Of a stretch of 48,423 bases of DNA, positions 1 through 7,042 are shown one piece after another. This stretch comes from Deltaproteobacteria bacterium (GTDB lineage: Bacteria; Desulfobacterota; Desulfarculia; Adiutricales; Adiutricaceae): contig JAISET010000114.1 in the NCBI GenBank assembly GCA_031264015.1, positions 1 to 48,423 on the forward strand, in the 5' to 3' direction. Made by a program: the position numbers and the translations under genes. Every line of letters begins with the position of its first letter. The first letter of the stretch is position 1. Below the pieces are notes generated by a model. That model made no database searches. It saw only the letters and a program-made list of their open reading frames with translations, and was not told the DNA's origin.

Positions 1-565
1 TCCTTGTCAGTGGGCATAGAGTTATTACAAAATTTGCTTTGAAATCGACTGATGCAAACAGATTTTAAGGTCTGTCAAACTCACCTCCGAAGAGATTATC
101 AGCAAAATACTTGAATCTCGTCTTCTATCATCATCATCCTCACCAGCAACAACAACAACACCCTCAGCCGGCCGACCTTAATAAATTGTGACAAGAACGG
201 GTCCCCCGTCGACATAAATAAATGTCAGCCGTCAGGTTTTTCTTTGGCTAAGGGACGTAAGTGGCGGTAAGGACGACGACTCTAAATTGTTCGGCTGGCC
301 GCGAAACAATTTGACTTTTAAACCTTGATGAAATAAAATTTTCTTGACGAACAGTCGCGCGGGCGACTGATTCGACTTAGATTGAGGACAACCTATAAAG
401 GTCCTCTAGTTTTGGTTGATTATCTTTCATGTTTTAAATAATATGCCAACAACTTACTGATAAAATTACAAATTTTTCCCAATTTTGAATCTGCATATTT
501 TTCTCGTAATTATTATCTATGTTTAGGGAGAATTAAAATCTACCTAAGCAAACAAGGGGGGTGAC
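1..565. other. Non-coding AT-rich leader region
   Basis: I see no convincing gene here. The stretch holds a short trinucleotide microsatellite (ATC then AAC repeats, about 127-163) and a hairpin with 7-bp arms (CAGTCGC 352-358, GCGACTG 363-369). The last 100 bases are AT-rich and probably carry the promoter of the KTSC gene that starts at 566. The upstream end is cut by the window. Confidence 0.5.
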
Positions 566-778
566 ATGAGCTTGGAATTATGTGATTGCTTTGAATCCCC
601 CCTCATTCATTCGCTGAAATATGATTATCAAACATGTCGTCTTTATGTTTATTTTCATATCGCCAAACCGATAATCTATCAAAACGTGCCCTCGGAAACT
701 TGGGTCGATTTTAAGGAGTCCGATTCAGTCGACAATTTTTATCACGAGTCCATAAAAGACGATTTTGACGCTTTGTGA
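566..778 (+). CDS. KTSC-domain small protein (copy 1)
   Basis: This 70-residue protein matches the KTSC domain pattern: a serine-isoleucine start of the core, then a tyrosine-aspartate turn (KYDYQT), a beta strand ending in IYQNVP, and a final helix with FYHESIKDDF. KTSC proteins are small and of unknown biochemical role; some are linked to RNA or nucleic-acid metabolism only by context. The start is supported by a strong ribosome site (AAGGGGGG, 5 bases before ATG). A second KTSC gene follows 119 bases downstream, so the two are probably a tandem duplication that has diverged widely. The base composition is AT-rich compared with the GC-rich genes further right, which suggests a foreign origin. 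The fold is a fairly safe call; the function is unknown. Confidence 0.7.
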   Translation: MSLELCDCFESPLIHSLKYDYQTCRLYVYFHIAKPIIYQNVPSETWVDFKESDSVDNFYHESIKDDFDAL

Positions 779-897
779 TAAATCAATTTATTTTCTCATT
801 CCAGCTCTGATTGATTATTTACCTCACACGATGATTATTTCTTTTGCCTTCTATTTAAGATCTATCGCCGTCCGCATAATTCCAAATGAGGATAGAG

Positions 898-1155
898 ATG
901 GTAACTGGTTACTCCTCATCTAAATCTTCCACTTTGGTGAAGTACTTCAAGTATGACTACATGGCCCTGCGCCTGGAGACGTACTTCACGAACGGGAATA
1001 TTTATTATTACTACGACGTGCCGCATGAGATATGGCAAAAATTGACCCAGTCCGAACAGCAGGGTAAATTTTTCTACGACATCATTCGGAACAAATACGA
1101 CTACAGTGTTGAAAGACCGGGCGCGGACAGGTCCCTGTCCTTCCTGCCCGATTGA
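898..1155 (+). CDS. KTSC-domain small protein (copy 2)
   Basis: This is a second KTSC-like protein of 85 residues, with KYFKYDYMALRL, then a tyrosine-rich strand (NIYYYYDVP), then EIWQKL and FFYDIIRNKY, the same order of elements as the gene at 566. I chose ATG at 898 because it is preceded by AGGATAGAG; another in-frame ATG at 886 (four codons earlier) has no visible ribosome site. The C-terminal 15 residues (from VERPGADR) lie outside the domain and are coded by GC-rich DNA, so the end of the gene may have been extended by read-through into neighbouring sequence. The function is unknown. It may be cotranscribed with the first copy. Confidence 0.65.
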   Translation: MVTGYSSSKSSTLVKYFKYDYMALRLETYFTNGNIYYYYDVPHEIWQKLTQSEQQGKFFYDIIRNKYDYSVERPGADRSLSFLPD

Positions 1156-1560
1156 CCCACAGTCGCGCGTCGACCCCCTCCCCTCCCCGCTAAAATTTTA
1201 TCCACCGCCCAGTGCTAACAGCCATCTTGCAAACCGTCAGGATCGAATTTTTTATCCGCCGGTCTCTCCGAGCTTTCCCCCGCCGTCGTCCTTGCAAAAA
1301 TGTTACGTTCACGCCCCCCCTCAGCGAATTAGCCTGTAGCAAAAGAACTTTCAGAGTCATGATTCCCTGAAACGACGAGCGCGCTTGATGTTTTTAACTA
1401 GACGCAACTGGAGTCAGCGTCAGGCAAGGCGAACAACCCCGGGTCGCGGCCCCGAGGGAGAAAAAAAGCCCGGAGGAAAAGCCCCCGGGCCTGACAAACT
1501 AACGTTCTTGTTTTTTCAGACGTAACTCTGTCGGACAGACCTCTTTCAGACGGGCCCCTT
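1156..1560. other. Intergenic region between KTSC gene and tenA
   Basis: Apart from the terminator at 1461-1490 I see no feature here. Short open frames run through this stretch, but they are pyrimidine-rich, lack ribosome sites and give low-complexity peptides. Confidence 0.5.
1461..1490 (-). terminator. Rho-independent terminator of tenA
   Basis: Read on the minus strand, a GC-rich hairpin (GCCCGG arm at 1485-1490 pairing with CCGGGC at 1468-1473) is followed at once by seven T residues (1467-1461). It lies about 70 bases after the tenA stop and so fits as its terminator. Confidence 0.75.
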
Positions 1561-2205
1561 TCAGACGGGCCACTTCTCCAGGCGCCAGGCGCTGTCCCAG
1601 AACATCCACTCCATCTTCGAGGCCAGGACGAAGGAGCCGGTCATCTCCTCGCGGGCGACCGGGGTGGCCGCGGTCGCCAGCTCATCGGCCAGGGAGACTG
1701 CGCCGGCCACCGAGCGGGCGTACTCCTCGCCGCCGTAGGTGTCGATCCAGCTCTGGTAGGGGTTGCCGGGGACGCCTGGCTGGGCCAGGATGTGCTCCCC
1801 CACCCTCTGGTAGATCCAGAAGCAGGGCAAGACGGCGGCCAGGCCAGTCTCCAGGGAGGTCGTGGCCAGCTGCCGGTAGAGATACGAGGTGTAGAGCAGG
1901 CAGCTGGGGCTGGGCTCAAGGGGAGGGGCGTCCAGCAGGAACGAGCGGTGCAGCTCCCTCTCCACCTCGCAGGCCTCCTTGGCGAAGCCGAGAAGCAGGC
2001 CCGCCTGGGCGAAGCCCCGGGACTTAACGGCCAGGGCGGCCAGGGACTTGGCGAAGTCGTCGAGATAGAGGGAGTCCTGGGCGATGTAGAAGAGAAATTT
2101 CTCCCTCTCCAGGGTGCCGTCGACCAGGGTCTTGATGAAGGGGAGGTCCAGGATTTTTTGGTAGACCGGCTCAATGGCCAGCCAGGCTGCTTGACTCCAG
2201 GTCAT
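1561..2205 (-). CDS. tenA: Thiaminase II / TenA family protein
   Basis: TenA proteins hydrolyse aminopyrimidine breakdown products of thiamine (or thiamine itself) to salvage the HMP moiety in the cytosol. The 214 residues are the usual family length. The catalytic set of Bacillus TenA can be matched: Asp44 (QDSLYL), Tyr105, Cys128 (VLPCFWIY), Tyr132 and Glu199 (SKMEWMFW). The family signature WIDTYGGEEY is at 153-162. ATG is preceded by AAGGAG about 11 bases upstream. It stands alone: no other thiamine gene and no recognisable TPP riboswitch lies nearby, and composition is GC-rich, unlike the AT-rich genes on both sides. The family call is firm; the exact substrate cannot be told from sequence. 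Confidence 0.92.
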   Translation of the reverse strand: MTWSQAAWLAIEPVYQKILDLPFIKTLVDGTLEREKFLFYIAQDSLYLDDFAKSLAALAVKSRGFAQAGLLLGFAKEACEVERELHRSFLLDAPPLEPSPSCLLYTSYLYRQLATTSLETGLAAVLPCFWIYQRVGEHILAQPGVPGNPYQSWIDTYGGEEYARSVAGAVSLADELATAATPVAREEMTGSFVLASKMEWMFWDSAWRLEKWPV

Positions 2206-2321
2206 GATCAGCGTCGCTCCTTAAAACATGATTAGCGTGAATTCATTTCTAAAGTTGCATACCAGTCATCCCGTGGCCAACGCTAATAGAGCCAAGATCT
2301 ATTAATCAAGCGTGCCAACAG

Positions 2322-4082
2322 TCAGCTCTTTTTCTCATTTGCGTCAACAAGATTAGCAGATTCTATTTGGCCAGATTTATCCGCTAGAGACAGACCTTTA
2401 TGACGGCCAATCGCAAAGCAACAGGCAACAACATTTCTCAAATTATTGTCCAAGACAATCGACATAAGAATCGGATTCTTATATTGCCCTCCATGATTTT
2501 TCTTCACGATTTGTTCCAAACCGATTTTTGCCACATCCTTAGGATCTTGTCCTCCGCCTGCCATCTTGAGTTCGATCACATAGATTTTTCCAAGAAAAGA
2601 CACGACCAGATCGGATCTTCCCAGATTGCCGCTCTTTTCCTTTTCTACTAGAACTCCGGCATTATATAAGTACTTATATAAAATAGTCTGATAAGTTGAT
2701 TCACCTGGCTGTCGTTTTCTTGACTCAACCGCCGGTTCAGAGTTTGGTGAATTATTAAATTTATATTCGACAGCAAACAATGCCTGGTAATTTGTTTTCG
2801 AAAAGAAACTCCGTATGTGTTGAAAAACAAGACCAGGATCCCCGGAACCGAGGCATTTTGAAAGATCAGAAAAATAATCTTCAACAGTATTTACCGAGTT
2901 GTCCATCATCGCCAGGGTGGATAGTCTGGACATCGACTTCCTGACCTCTCCATTAGGATAGCTGAGGCTCAAACCGCCATCATCATCTTGCCGAATAGTA
3001 AGATAGCCGGCCTGATAAAGAAAACCCTCGGGCGATGTTGTTTCCAGCTCGCCAGGTTCCGAAGCAAAATCATTATCGATGCGCATCCCATCGTAGTCAA
3101 TAGAAAATGCTGCCTTATCCAATAAAAACTGCCTCAAATAAATATTAGATCCTGACTTAATCCAAAAATTATTGATCGCCCCACTTTCTATACACATAAC
3201 GATAGAATGTGGATTGTATACCCTAGTCAAACCGTCAAAAGAATACCCGTCATATTCGTTTCGCAGAGCTTCAAGAAGCGTAGGCACGTCCATGTTGTTC
3301 TTTTTAGCTAAATCGGAGAAAAAAGGAACAAAATATTTTTCAAGTTCCTTTTGAGTAAAGCCGCAGAGCGCGGCATATTCCGGTCGCAAAGAAAGGTCAA
3401 TCAAGGAATTAAGTTCCGAAAACACACCCATTTTGGAAAATTTAGTGACTCCAGTGATCAGCGTGAAGCCGAGAAAAAACTCATTCACTTTGATTTTTGA
3501 ATAGAATTGTCTCATAATGTTGCGCATATCGTCAATCAGTTTAAGATCCCAAAGCTTCCTTTCCTTTTGCATGAGACTTATCACCGGGCTATCGTATTCA
3601 TCTATCAGGAGAACACACTTAGAGTCAGGGGACTTCAATGCTAAAATTTCTATAAGTTCCTCAAAACGGTCGTCAAAAAGAGGATTTACCAGGGAGACGC
3701 CATTCATTTCGGCGATTTTATCAAGAGTGTTAATTAGTTTACTTTTTAATAGAACCGTGCTTGATATGTCAGTATCTGAAGTCACCACTTTGACGGCGCT
3801 CATATCAAGGTGGATGACAGGATGAGGGAAGAAAACGCTCGATTTCATGAACTCTTCAGCCCCAAGCCCCTCAAACAAATTGGTTCTACCAGAAAAAAAA
3901 GCATTCAGAGATGAAAGCAAAAGCGTCTTGCCAAAACGCCTGGGTCTGGCCAGAAATTTCGGATTAAACATGGAAGGAACATAAAAACTAGGGAAAAAAT
4001 TTGACTTATCAACATAGGGAATCTGCCTACGAAGAATGTCAGCAAAAAGAAGACTTCTGGAATTTTTAAAATCATCATTCAT
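2322..4082 (-). CDS. AAA-ATPase-like / PD-(D/E)XK nuclease fusion protein
   Basis: The protein belongs to the large family with an N-terminal AAA-ATPase-like domain and a C-terminal PD-(D/E)XK nuclease-like domain (formerly DUF1703). The N-terminus shows a Walker A of the family type (RPRRFGKT, residues 46-53). Walker B is LLIDEYDSP at about 157-165. Near the C-terminus a nuclease core is seen: Asp at about 490 (GRSDLVV) and Glu-x-Lys at about 504-506 (YVIELK). Both catalytic halves look intact. Such genes are abundant and multicopy in some gut Bacteroidetes and termite-gut bacteria; mobility or defence roles have been suggested but not shown. The gene is strikingly AT-rich and is followed upstream by an AT-rich desert, which supports horizontal gain. 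It starts at ATG with AAAGGCGAG upstream. It has no partner gene. Confidence 0.85.
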   Translation of the reverse strand: MNDDFKNSRSLLFADILRRQIPYVDKSNFFPSFYVPSMFNPKFLARPRRFGKTLLLSSLNAFFSGRTNLFEGLGAEEFMKSSVFFPHPVIHLDMSAVKVVTSDTDISSTVLLKSKLINTLDKIAEMNGVSLVNPLFDDRFEELIEILALKSPDSKCVLLIDEYDSPVISLMQKERKLWDLKLIDDMRNIMRQFYSKIKVNEFFLGFTLITGVTKFSKMGVFSELNSLIDLSLRPEYAALCGFTQKELEKYFVPFFSDLAKKNNMDVPTLLEALRNEYDGYSFDGLTRVYNPHSIVMCIESGAINNFWIKSGSNIYLRQFLLDKAAFSIDYDGMRIDNDFASEPGELETTSPEGFLYQAGYLTIRQDDDGGLSLSYPNGEVRKSMSRLSTLAMMDNSVNTVEDYFSDLSKCLGSGDPGLVFQHIRSFFSKTNYQALFAVEYKFNNSPNSEPAVESRKRQPGESTYQTILYKYLYNAGVLVEKEKSGNLGRSDLVVSFLGKIYVIELKMAGGGQDPKDVAKIGLEQIVKKNHGGQYKNPILMSIVLDNNLRNVVACCFAIGRHKGLSLADKSGQIESANLVDANEKKS

Positions 4083-4982
4083 AATGAGAACTCGCCTTTA
4101 ATAAGACAAGATATAATTGACAGTAATTATTATTAATATTTTTATTCTATTATGAGTATACAAAAATAATCGACTAAAATAGATAAACCTTTTAACTATT
4201 TTATCTATTTACATCCTGCATAATAAATTTTTGACCATATATAAGGAGACGAAGAATGTTTAAAATTACAGATAGGTATAGCGAAGATTTATTACAGCAA
4301 AAAAAACTGACAGTTTTCCTAAGGAGCAGCCCTCCAAAAAAGAATATTTAAGAATTAACATAAATAAATTATTTTATCAGCCACAATCTTCCTGCTAGAA
4401 ATTTATAAAGGGCCACTATATTTTTATATATTCTAATCTTTCCAAGAAATAATCTCAAATAGACAAATTGATTCCATATTTAAAATTTTTGCATTTAAAA
4501 ATAATTTATTGACATACTAATTAATAATTTAACCGAACTATATATATCATCTATTATTTCTAAATATTTAGCTAAATTAATATGCATATTAGAATATATA
4601 AGAATATAAATGATAAATTTTATCTTTTCTACCATATTTGCGAAAATAATAACTAACTTTTATATGGAAAAAATCTAAAAATTAATATAGAAAAAAATCT
4701 AAATTCCCTAAATTTACTTTACCGCAATTCAAACTTTCTGTCAACAACATTTTCAGAGGTGCTGTTAACATATTATTCAGGACCAATCATCTGTCAAACT
4801 ATTTTATGTTATTCTTTCCATCTTAATTCATTGGCCTGTAAATTTACCAAACATAATCCAGAATATTTGAGATAAGCTGCTCATAAAAACGACTGAAAAT
4901 TCTCAATGGCTTTTTTTTCTCCCCCGCCCTCGAAAAATTTTTTCGATGTAAATTGGTAAACATACAGTGCGGGCTGCCAATA
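4083..4982. other. AT-rich gene desert
   Basis: About 900 bases of very AT-rich DNA separate the ATPase-nuclease gene from the polyferredoxin gene. I find no recognisable gene except the short open frame at 4256-4351. The stretch has many ATATA and AATTA runs, and 4570-4700 is nearly free of GC pairs. It may be a promoter region, the remains of an inserted element, or a composition boundary of an island. Confidence 0.5.
4256..4351 (+). CDS. Short open reading frame with good ribosome site, unknown
   Basis: A 31-codon frame (MFKITDRYSEDLLQQKK...) starts at an ATG preceded by AAGGAG at 9-base spacing, in an otherwise empty AT-rich stretch. It may be a true microprotein, or the 5' remnant of a gene whose body has been lost. 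I do not recognise the sequence. Only the ribosome site and the hydrophilic, plausible codon content support it. Confidence 0.3.
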   Translation: MFKITDRYSEDLLQQKKLTVFLRSSPPKKNI

Positions 4983-5882
4983 TTAGTTTTTCCTTTTTCC
5001 GCCTGCGGCGACCGTCCCGCCGCCAAACGTCATGGCCAGACAGCCGTCGACCGGGCAGGCGTCCAGGCAGCGGCCGCAGAGCAGGCAGCCGGAGCCGGGG
5101 TTTTTCCTGAGGACGGGGGCGGCCTCCTCGACGGGACAGACCTTGCGACAGCGCCCGCAGCCCAGGCAGGCCCCGGGGTCGGCGCGCAGCCCGGCCAGCG
5201 TCTTTTTATGGAACAAACCGAACAAAAGGGAGACCGGGCAGACCCGGCACCAGGGCCTGGGATGCGCCAGGGCCATGGCCGCCACGGAGCCCAGCAAAGC
5301 CAGAGAAAGAACCGACAACGCCGCCGAGACGGAACTCGAGAGGTTCAGGGCAAGCCTCTCGGTATGCCCGGTCAGGAGCGTCATCATGGTGCCCGCGGGA
5401 CAGATCCTGCAGTAGGCGTAGATAAAATCCGGGTGCAGCAGCCCCAGCTCGACCAGGGGCGGGACGACCAGCAGGACGGCCAGCAGCAGAAGCCTGACCG
5501 CCGAGAGAGCCCTCAGGGAGGCCGGGGATAGACGTCCGCGCCTGACCCCCAGGAGCGACCCCAGCCGCCGCAGATATTCCTGGAGGAGACCGAAGGGGCA
5601 GAGCCAGCCGCACCACGTGCGCCCGAAGACGACGACCATGAGCGCGAGGACAGTTATGGAGAGAAAATACGAGCGCCCCTCCAGGCTGCCGAACGAGACC
5701 GGGCCCGCCAAAAAGGCCGCGAACATCTGCGCGAACCTCAGCAGGCAGCCCTGGCAGCCCCCGCCGACCAGGCTGCAGGTGAGGCAGGGAAAAAACATCC
5801 ACACAGGGGCCAGACGCGCGCCAAAGAGCGTCATGGCCAGCCCCAGGTGCTGGACCGCCGTTCTGGGGAGACCGAGCCGCAT
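4983..5882 (-). CDS. NapH-like membrane polyferredoxin (4Fe-4S binding)
   Basis: This 299-residue inner-membrane iron-sulfur protein resembles the NapH/CcoG/YccM group that passes electrons across or along the membrane. Hydrophobic helices lie near 72-88, 128-147 and 185-205. Cysteine motifs are Cys33-x2-Cys36, Cys43-x2-Cys46, CGWLCP at 91-96, CRICP at 158-162 and CRVCP at 212-216. Two classical ferredoxin motifs follow at 239-250 and 266-277 (both C-x2-C-x2-C-x3-CP). Its ATG directly follows the stop of the upstream gene (TGAATG), so the two are translationally coupled in a three-gene operon with a TonB receptor. In this setting I infer a role in reducing a metal, metal chelate or heme delivered by the receptor. 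A general quinol-linked electron-transfer role is the alternative. Confidence 0.85.
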   Translation of the reverse strand: MRLGLPRTAVQHLGLAMTLFGARLAPVWMFFPCLTCSLVGGGCQGCLLRFAQMFAAFLAGPVSFGSLEGRSYFLSITVLALMVVVFGRTWCGWLCPFGLLQEYLRRLGSLLGVRRGRLSPASLRALSAVRLLLLAVLLVVPPLVELGLLHPDFIYAYCRICPAGTMMTLLTGHTERLALNLSSSVSAALSVLSLALLGSVAAMALAHPRPWCRVCPVSLLFGLFHKKTLAGLRADPGACLGCGRCRKVCPVEEAAPVLRKNPGSGCLLCGRCLDACPVDGCLAMTFGGGTVAAGGKRKN

Positions 5883-6926
5883 TCACCCGCCGCCTTTCCT
5901 GACGAAACCGGCGCCCGCCAGCACCCCGAAGCCAAGCAGCACGGCCGCGCCCAACGGGTAGCTCCGTTTGTCCGTGTCCGAGCGGTAGACGGGGACTGTC
6001 AGCGAGGCCGAACCCCCGCCGGGCAGCCCGGCCACGTAATAAACGTCCTTGGAGGCCGAGTAGCCCCTCGAGGCCAGGGCGTCGTCGGGACTCAGGACGC
6101 GCCTGTGATCCGGCCCAGGAAGACGCCTGGGCGGGCTCCCGCCTTCGACCAGCCAGACGCCGGAAGCCGCGCCGGCCGAACCGGGAGTTTTCAACTCCGA
6201 CTCCAATATGGCCGGCTCGAAAACGGCGCCGGGATCAGCCTCGCAGATAATCAAAGCCGCCTCCTGGCCGGTCCGGAGGTAGGGGCCGGGGTGGGCCAGC
6301 TTAAAAACAGGTCGAAACTCCCGCCCGATATTGCTCCCCGGCCCCGAAAACTCACCGCCTCCCCGGCCGAACATCGGCAGCGACGTCTGGGCGTAAAATG
6401 TCCCGCCTCCGACAACCGCCCTGGCCAAAATTGTCAGGGAGACTATGGAGCCGCTCCGAAAAACGAGCCTGACATTCCCTGGCTCCAGAAAACCAGCGCG
6501 GGACGAGGACGCCTCGTCGCTGCCGACAAAAAGTGGGCCGGCGCTATAAATGTATTCTATTTCCGTAAAATTAGCGTCATGATCGGCACCCTTGCCGCCT
6601 CTATCATCATCATCATCATTATTAACAGAAGCATCGTCTGTTCCGTCCGACTCTCTCAGACGAAGCCCGAGGGTCAGTCCGACTGCCCCGTCCTTAAACC
6701 TCACTTCCGGCCCGGCCTCCCAGACCAAGAAAGGCGGTGGAACGCCGTCGTCCCCCGACTTCTCGGCGGCTGCGGCGTCCGGCAACTCGGTCCCGTTCGA
6801 CGGAATCGTCCCGTCCGCGCCGGACTCGCCCGCGGCTGACATTAAAACGGCCAGCAGGACGACGGCGGCCAGGACGGATGCGACGACCGGCTTCTTCGCG
6901 CGACGGCCATGAAAATAAAAACCCAT
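5883..6926 (-). CDS. Unknown exported/membrane-anchored protein
   Basis: I do not recognise the family. The 347-residue protein has an N-terminal signal or anchor (about 12-33, after RRAKK), a long extracytoplasmic part with predicted beta-rich segments (GNVRLVFRSGSIVSLTILARAVV style), and a C-terminal hydrophobic helix (about 322-342) followed by RKGGG. This resembles single-span periplasmic proteins with a C-terminal anchor, such as DUF4198-like metal-associated proteins, but I cannot confirm that. An acidic run (NNDDDDDR, about 103-110) is coded by an ATC-repeat microsatellite (6601-6625). A very strong ribosome site (GGGGGAGGG) precedes ATG. It sits between the TonB receptor and the polyferredoxin and is coupled to the latter, so it likely serves the same uptake process. 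Confidence 0.6.
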   Translation of the reverse strand: MGFYFHGRRAKKPVVASVLAAVVLLAVLMSAAGESGADGTIPSNGTELPDAAAAEKSGDDGVPPPFLVWEAGPEVRFKDGAVGLTLGLRLRESDGTDDASVNNDDDDDRGGKGADHDANFTEIEYIYSAGPLFVGSDEASSSRAGFLEPGNVRLVFRSGSIVSLTILARAVVGGGTFYAQTSLPMFGRGGGEFSGPGSNIGREFRPVFKLAHPGPYLRTGQEAALIICEADPGAVFEPAILESELKTPGSAGAASGVWLVEGGSPPRRLPGPDHRRVLSPDDALASRGYSASKDVYYVAGLPGGGSASLTVPVYRSDTDKRSYPLGAAVLLGFGVLAGAGFVRKGGG

Positions 6927-6989
6927 CGCCCTCCCCCGCCTCCCAAGGACCGATAAAGACCGGCCCTGCCGGGCGCAAGGCGGCTGGAG

Positions 6990-7012
6990 CCGGGCGGGGC
7001 TCCCCCGCCCGG
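6990..7012 (-). terminator. GC-rich intra-operon hairpin
   Basis: A perfect 10-bp stem (CCGGGCGGGG at 6990-6999 with its complement at 7003-7012) with a 3-base loop lies between the TonB receptor stop and the next gene. There is no T run, so it is more likely an attenuator or a 3'-end stabiliser that lowers expression of the two downstream genes than a full terminator. Confidence 0.45.
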
Positions 7013-7042
7013 TCTCGGCCGCCTGGTTGAAGTGAAAACAGC

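Noticed and set aside
1106-1339. 77-codon frame overlapping the second KTSC gene
   Set aside because: Proline/serine-rich translation from C-tract DNA, no ribosome site, overlaps a real gene in another frame.
1792-2235. 147-codon plus-strand frame over tenA
   Set aside because: It is the antisense shadow of the well-supported tenA gene, with Gly/Gln-rich low-complexity translation and no ribosome site.
2206-2321. Possible TPP riboswitch before tenA
   Set aside because: The leader is too short and lacks the conserved CUGAGA and related core elements.
4844-5026. 60-codon minus-strand frame in the AT-rich desert
   Set aside because: No ribosome site; the translation overlaps the end of the polyferredoxin gene and resembles nothing.
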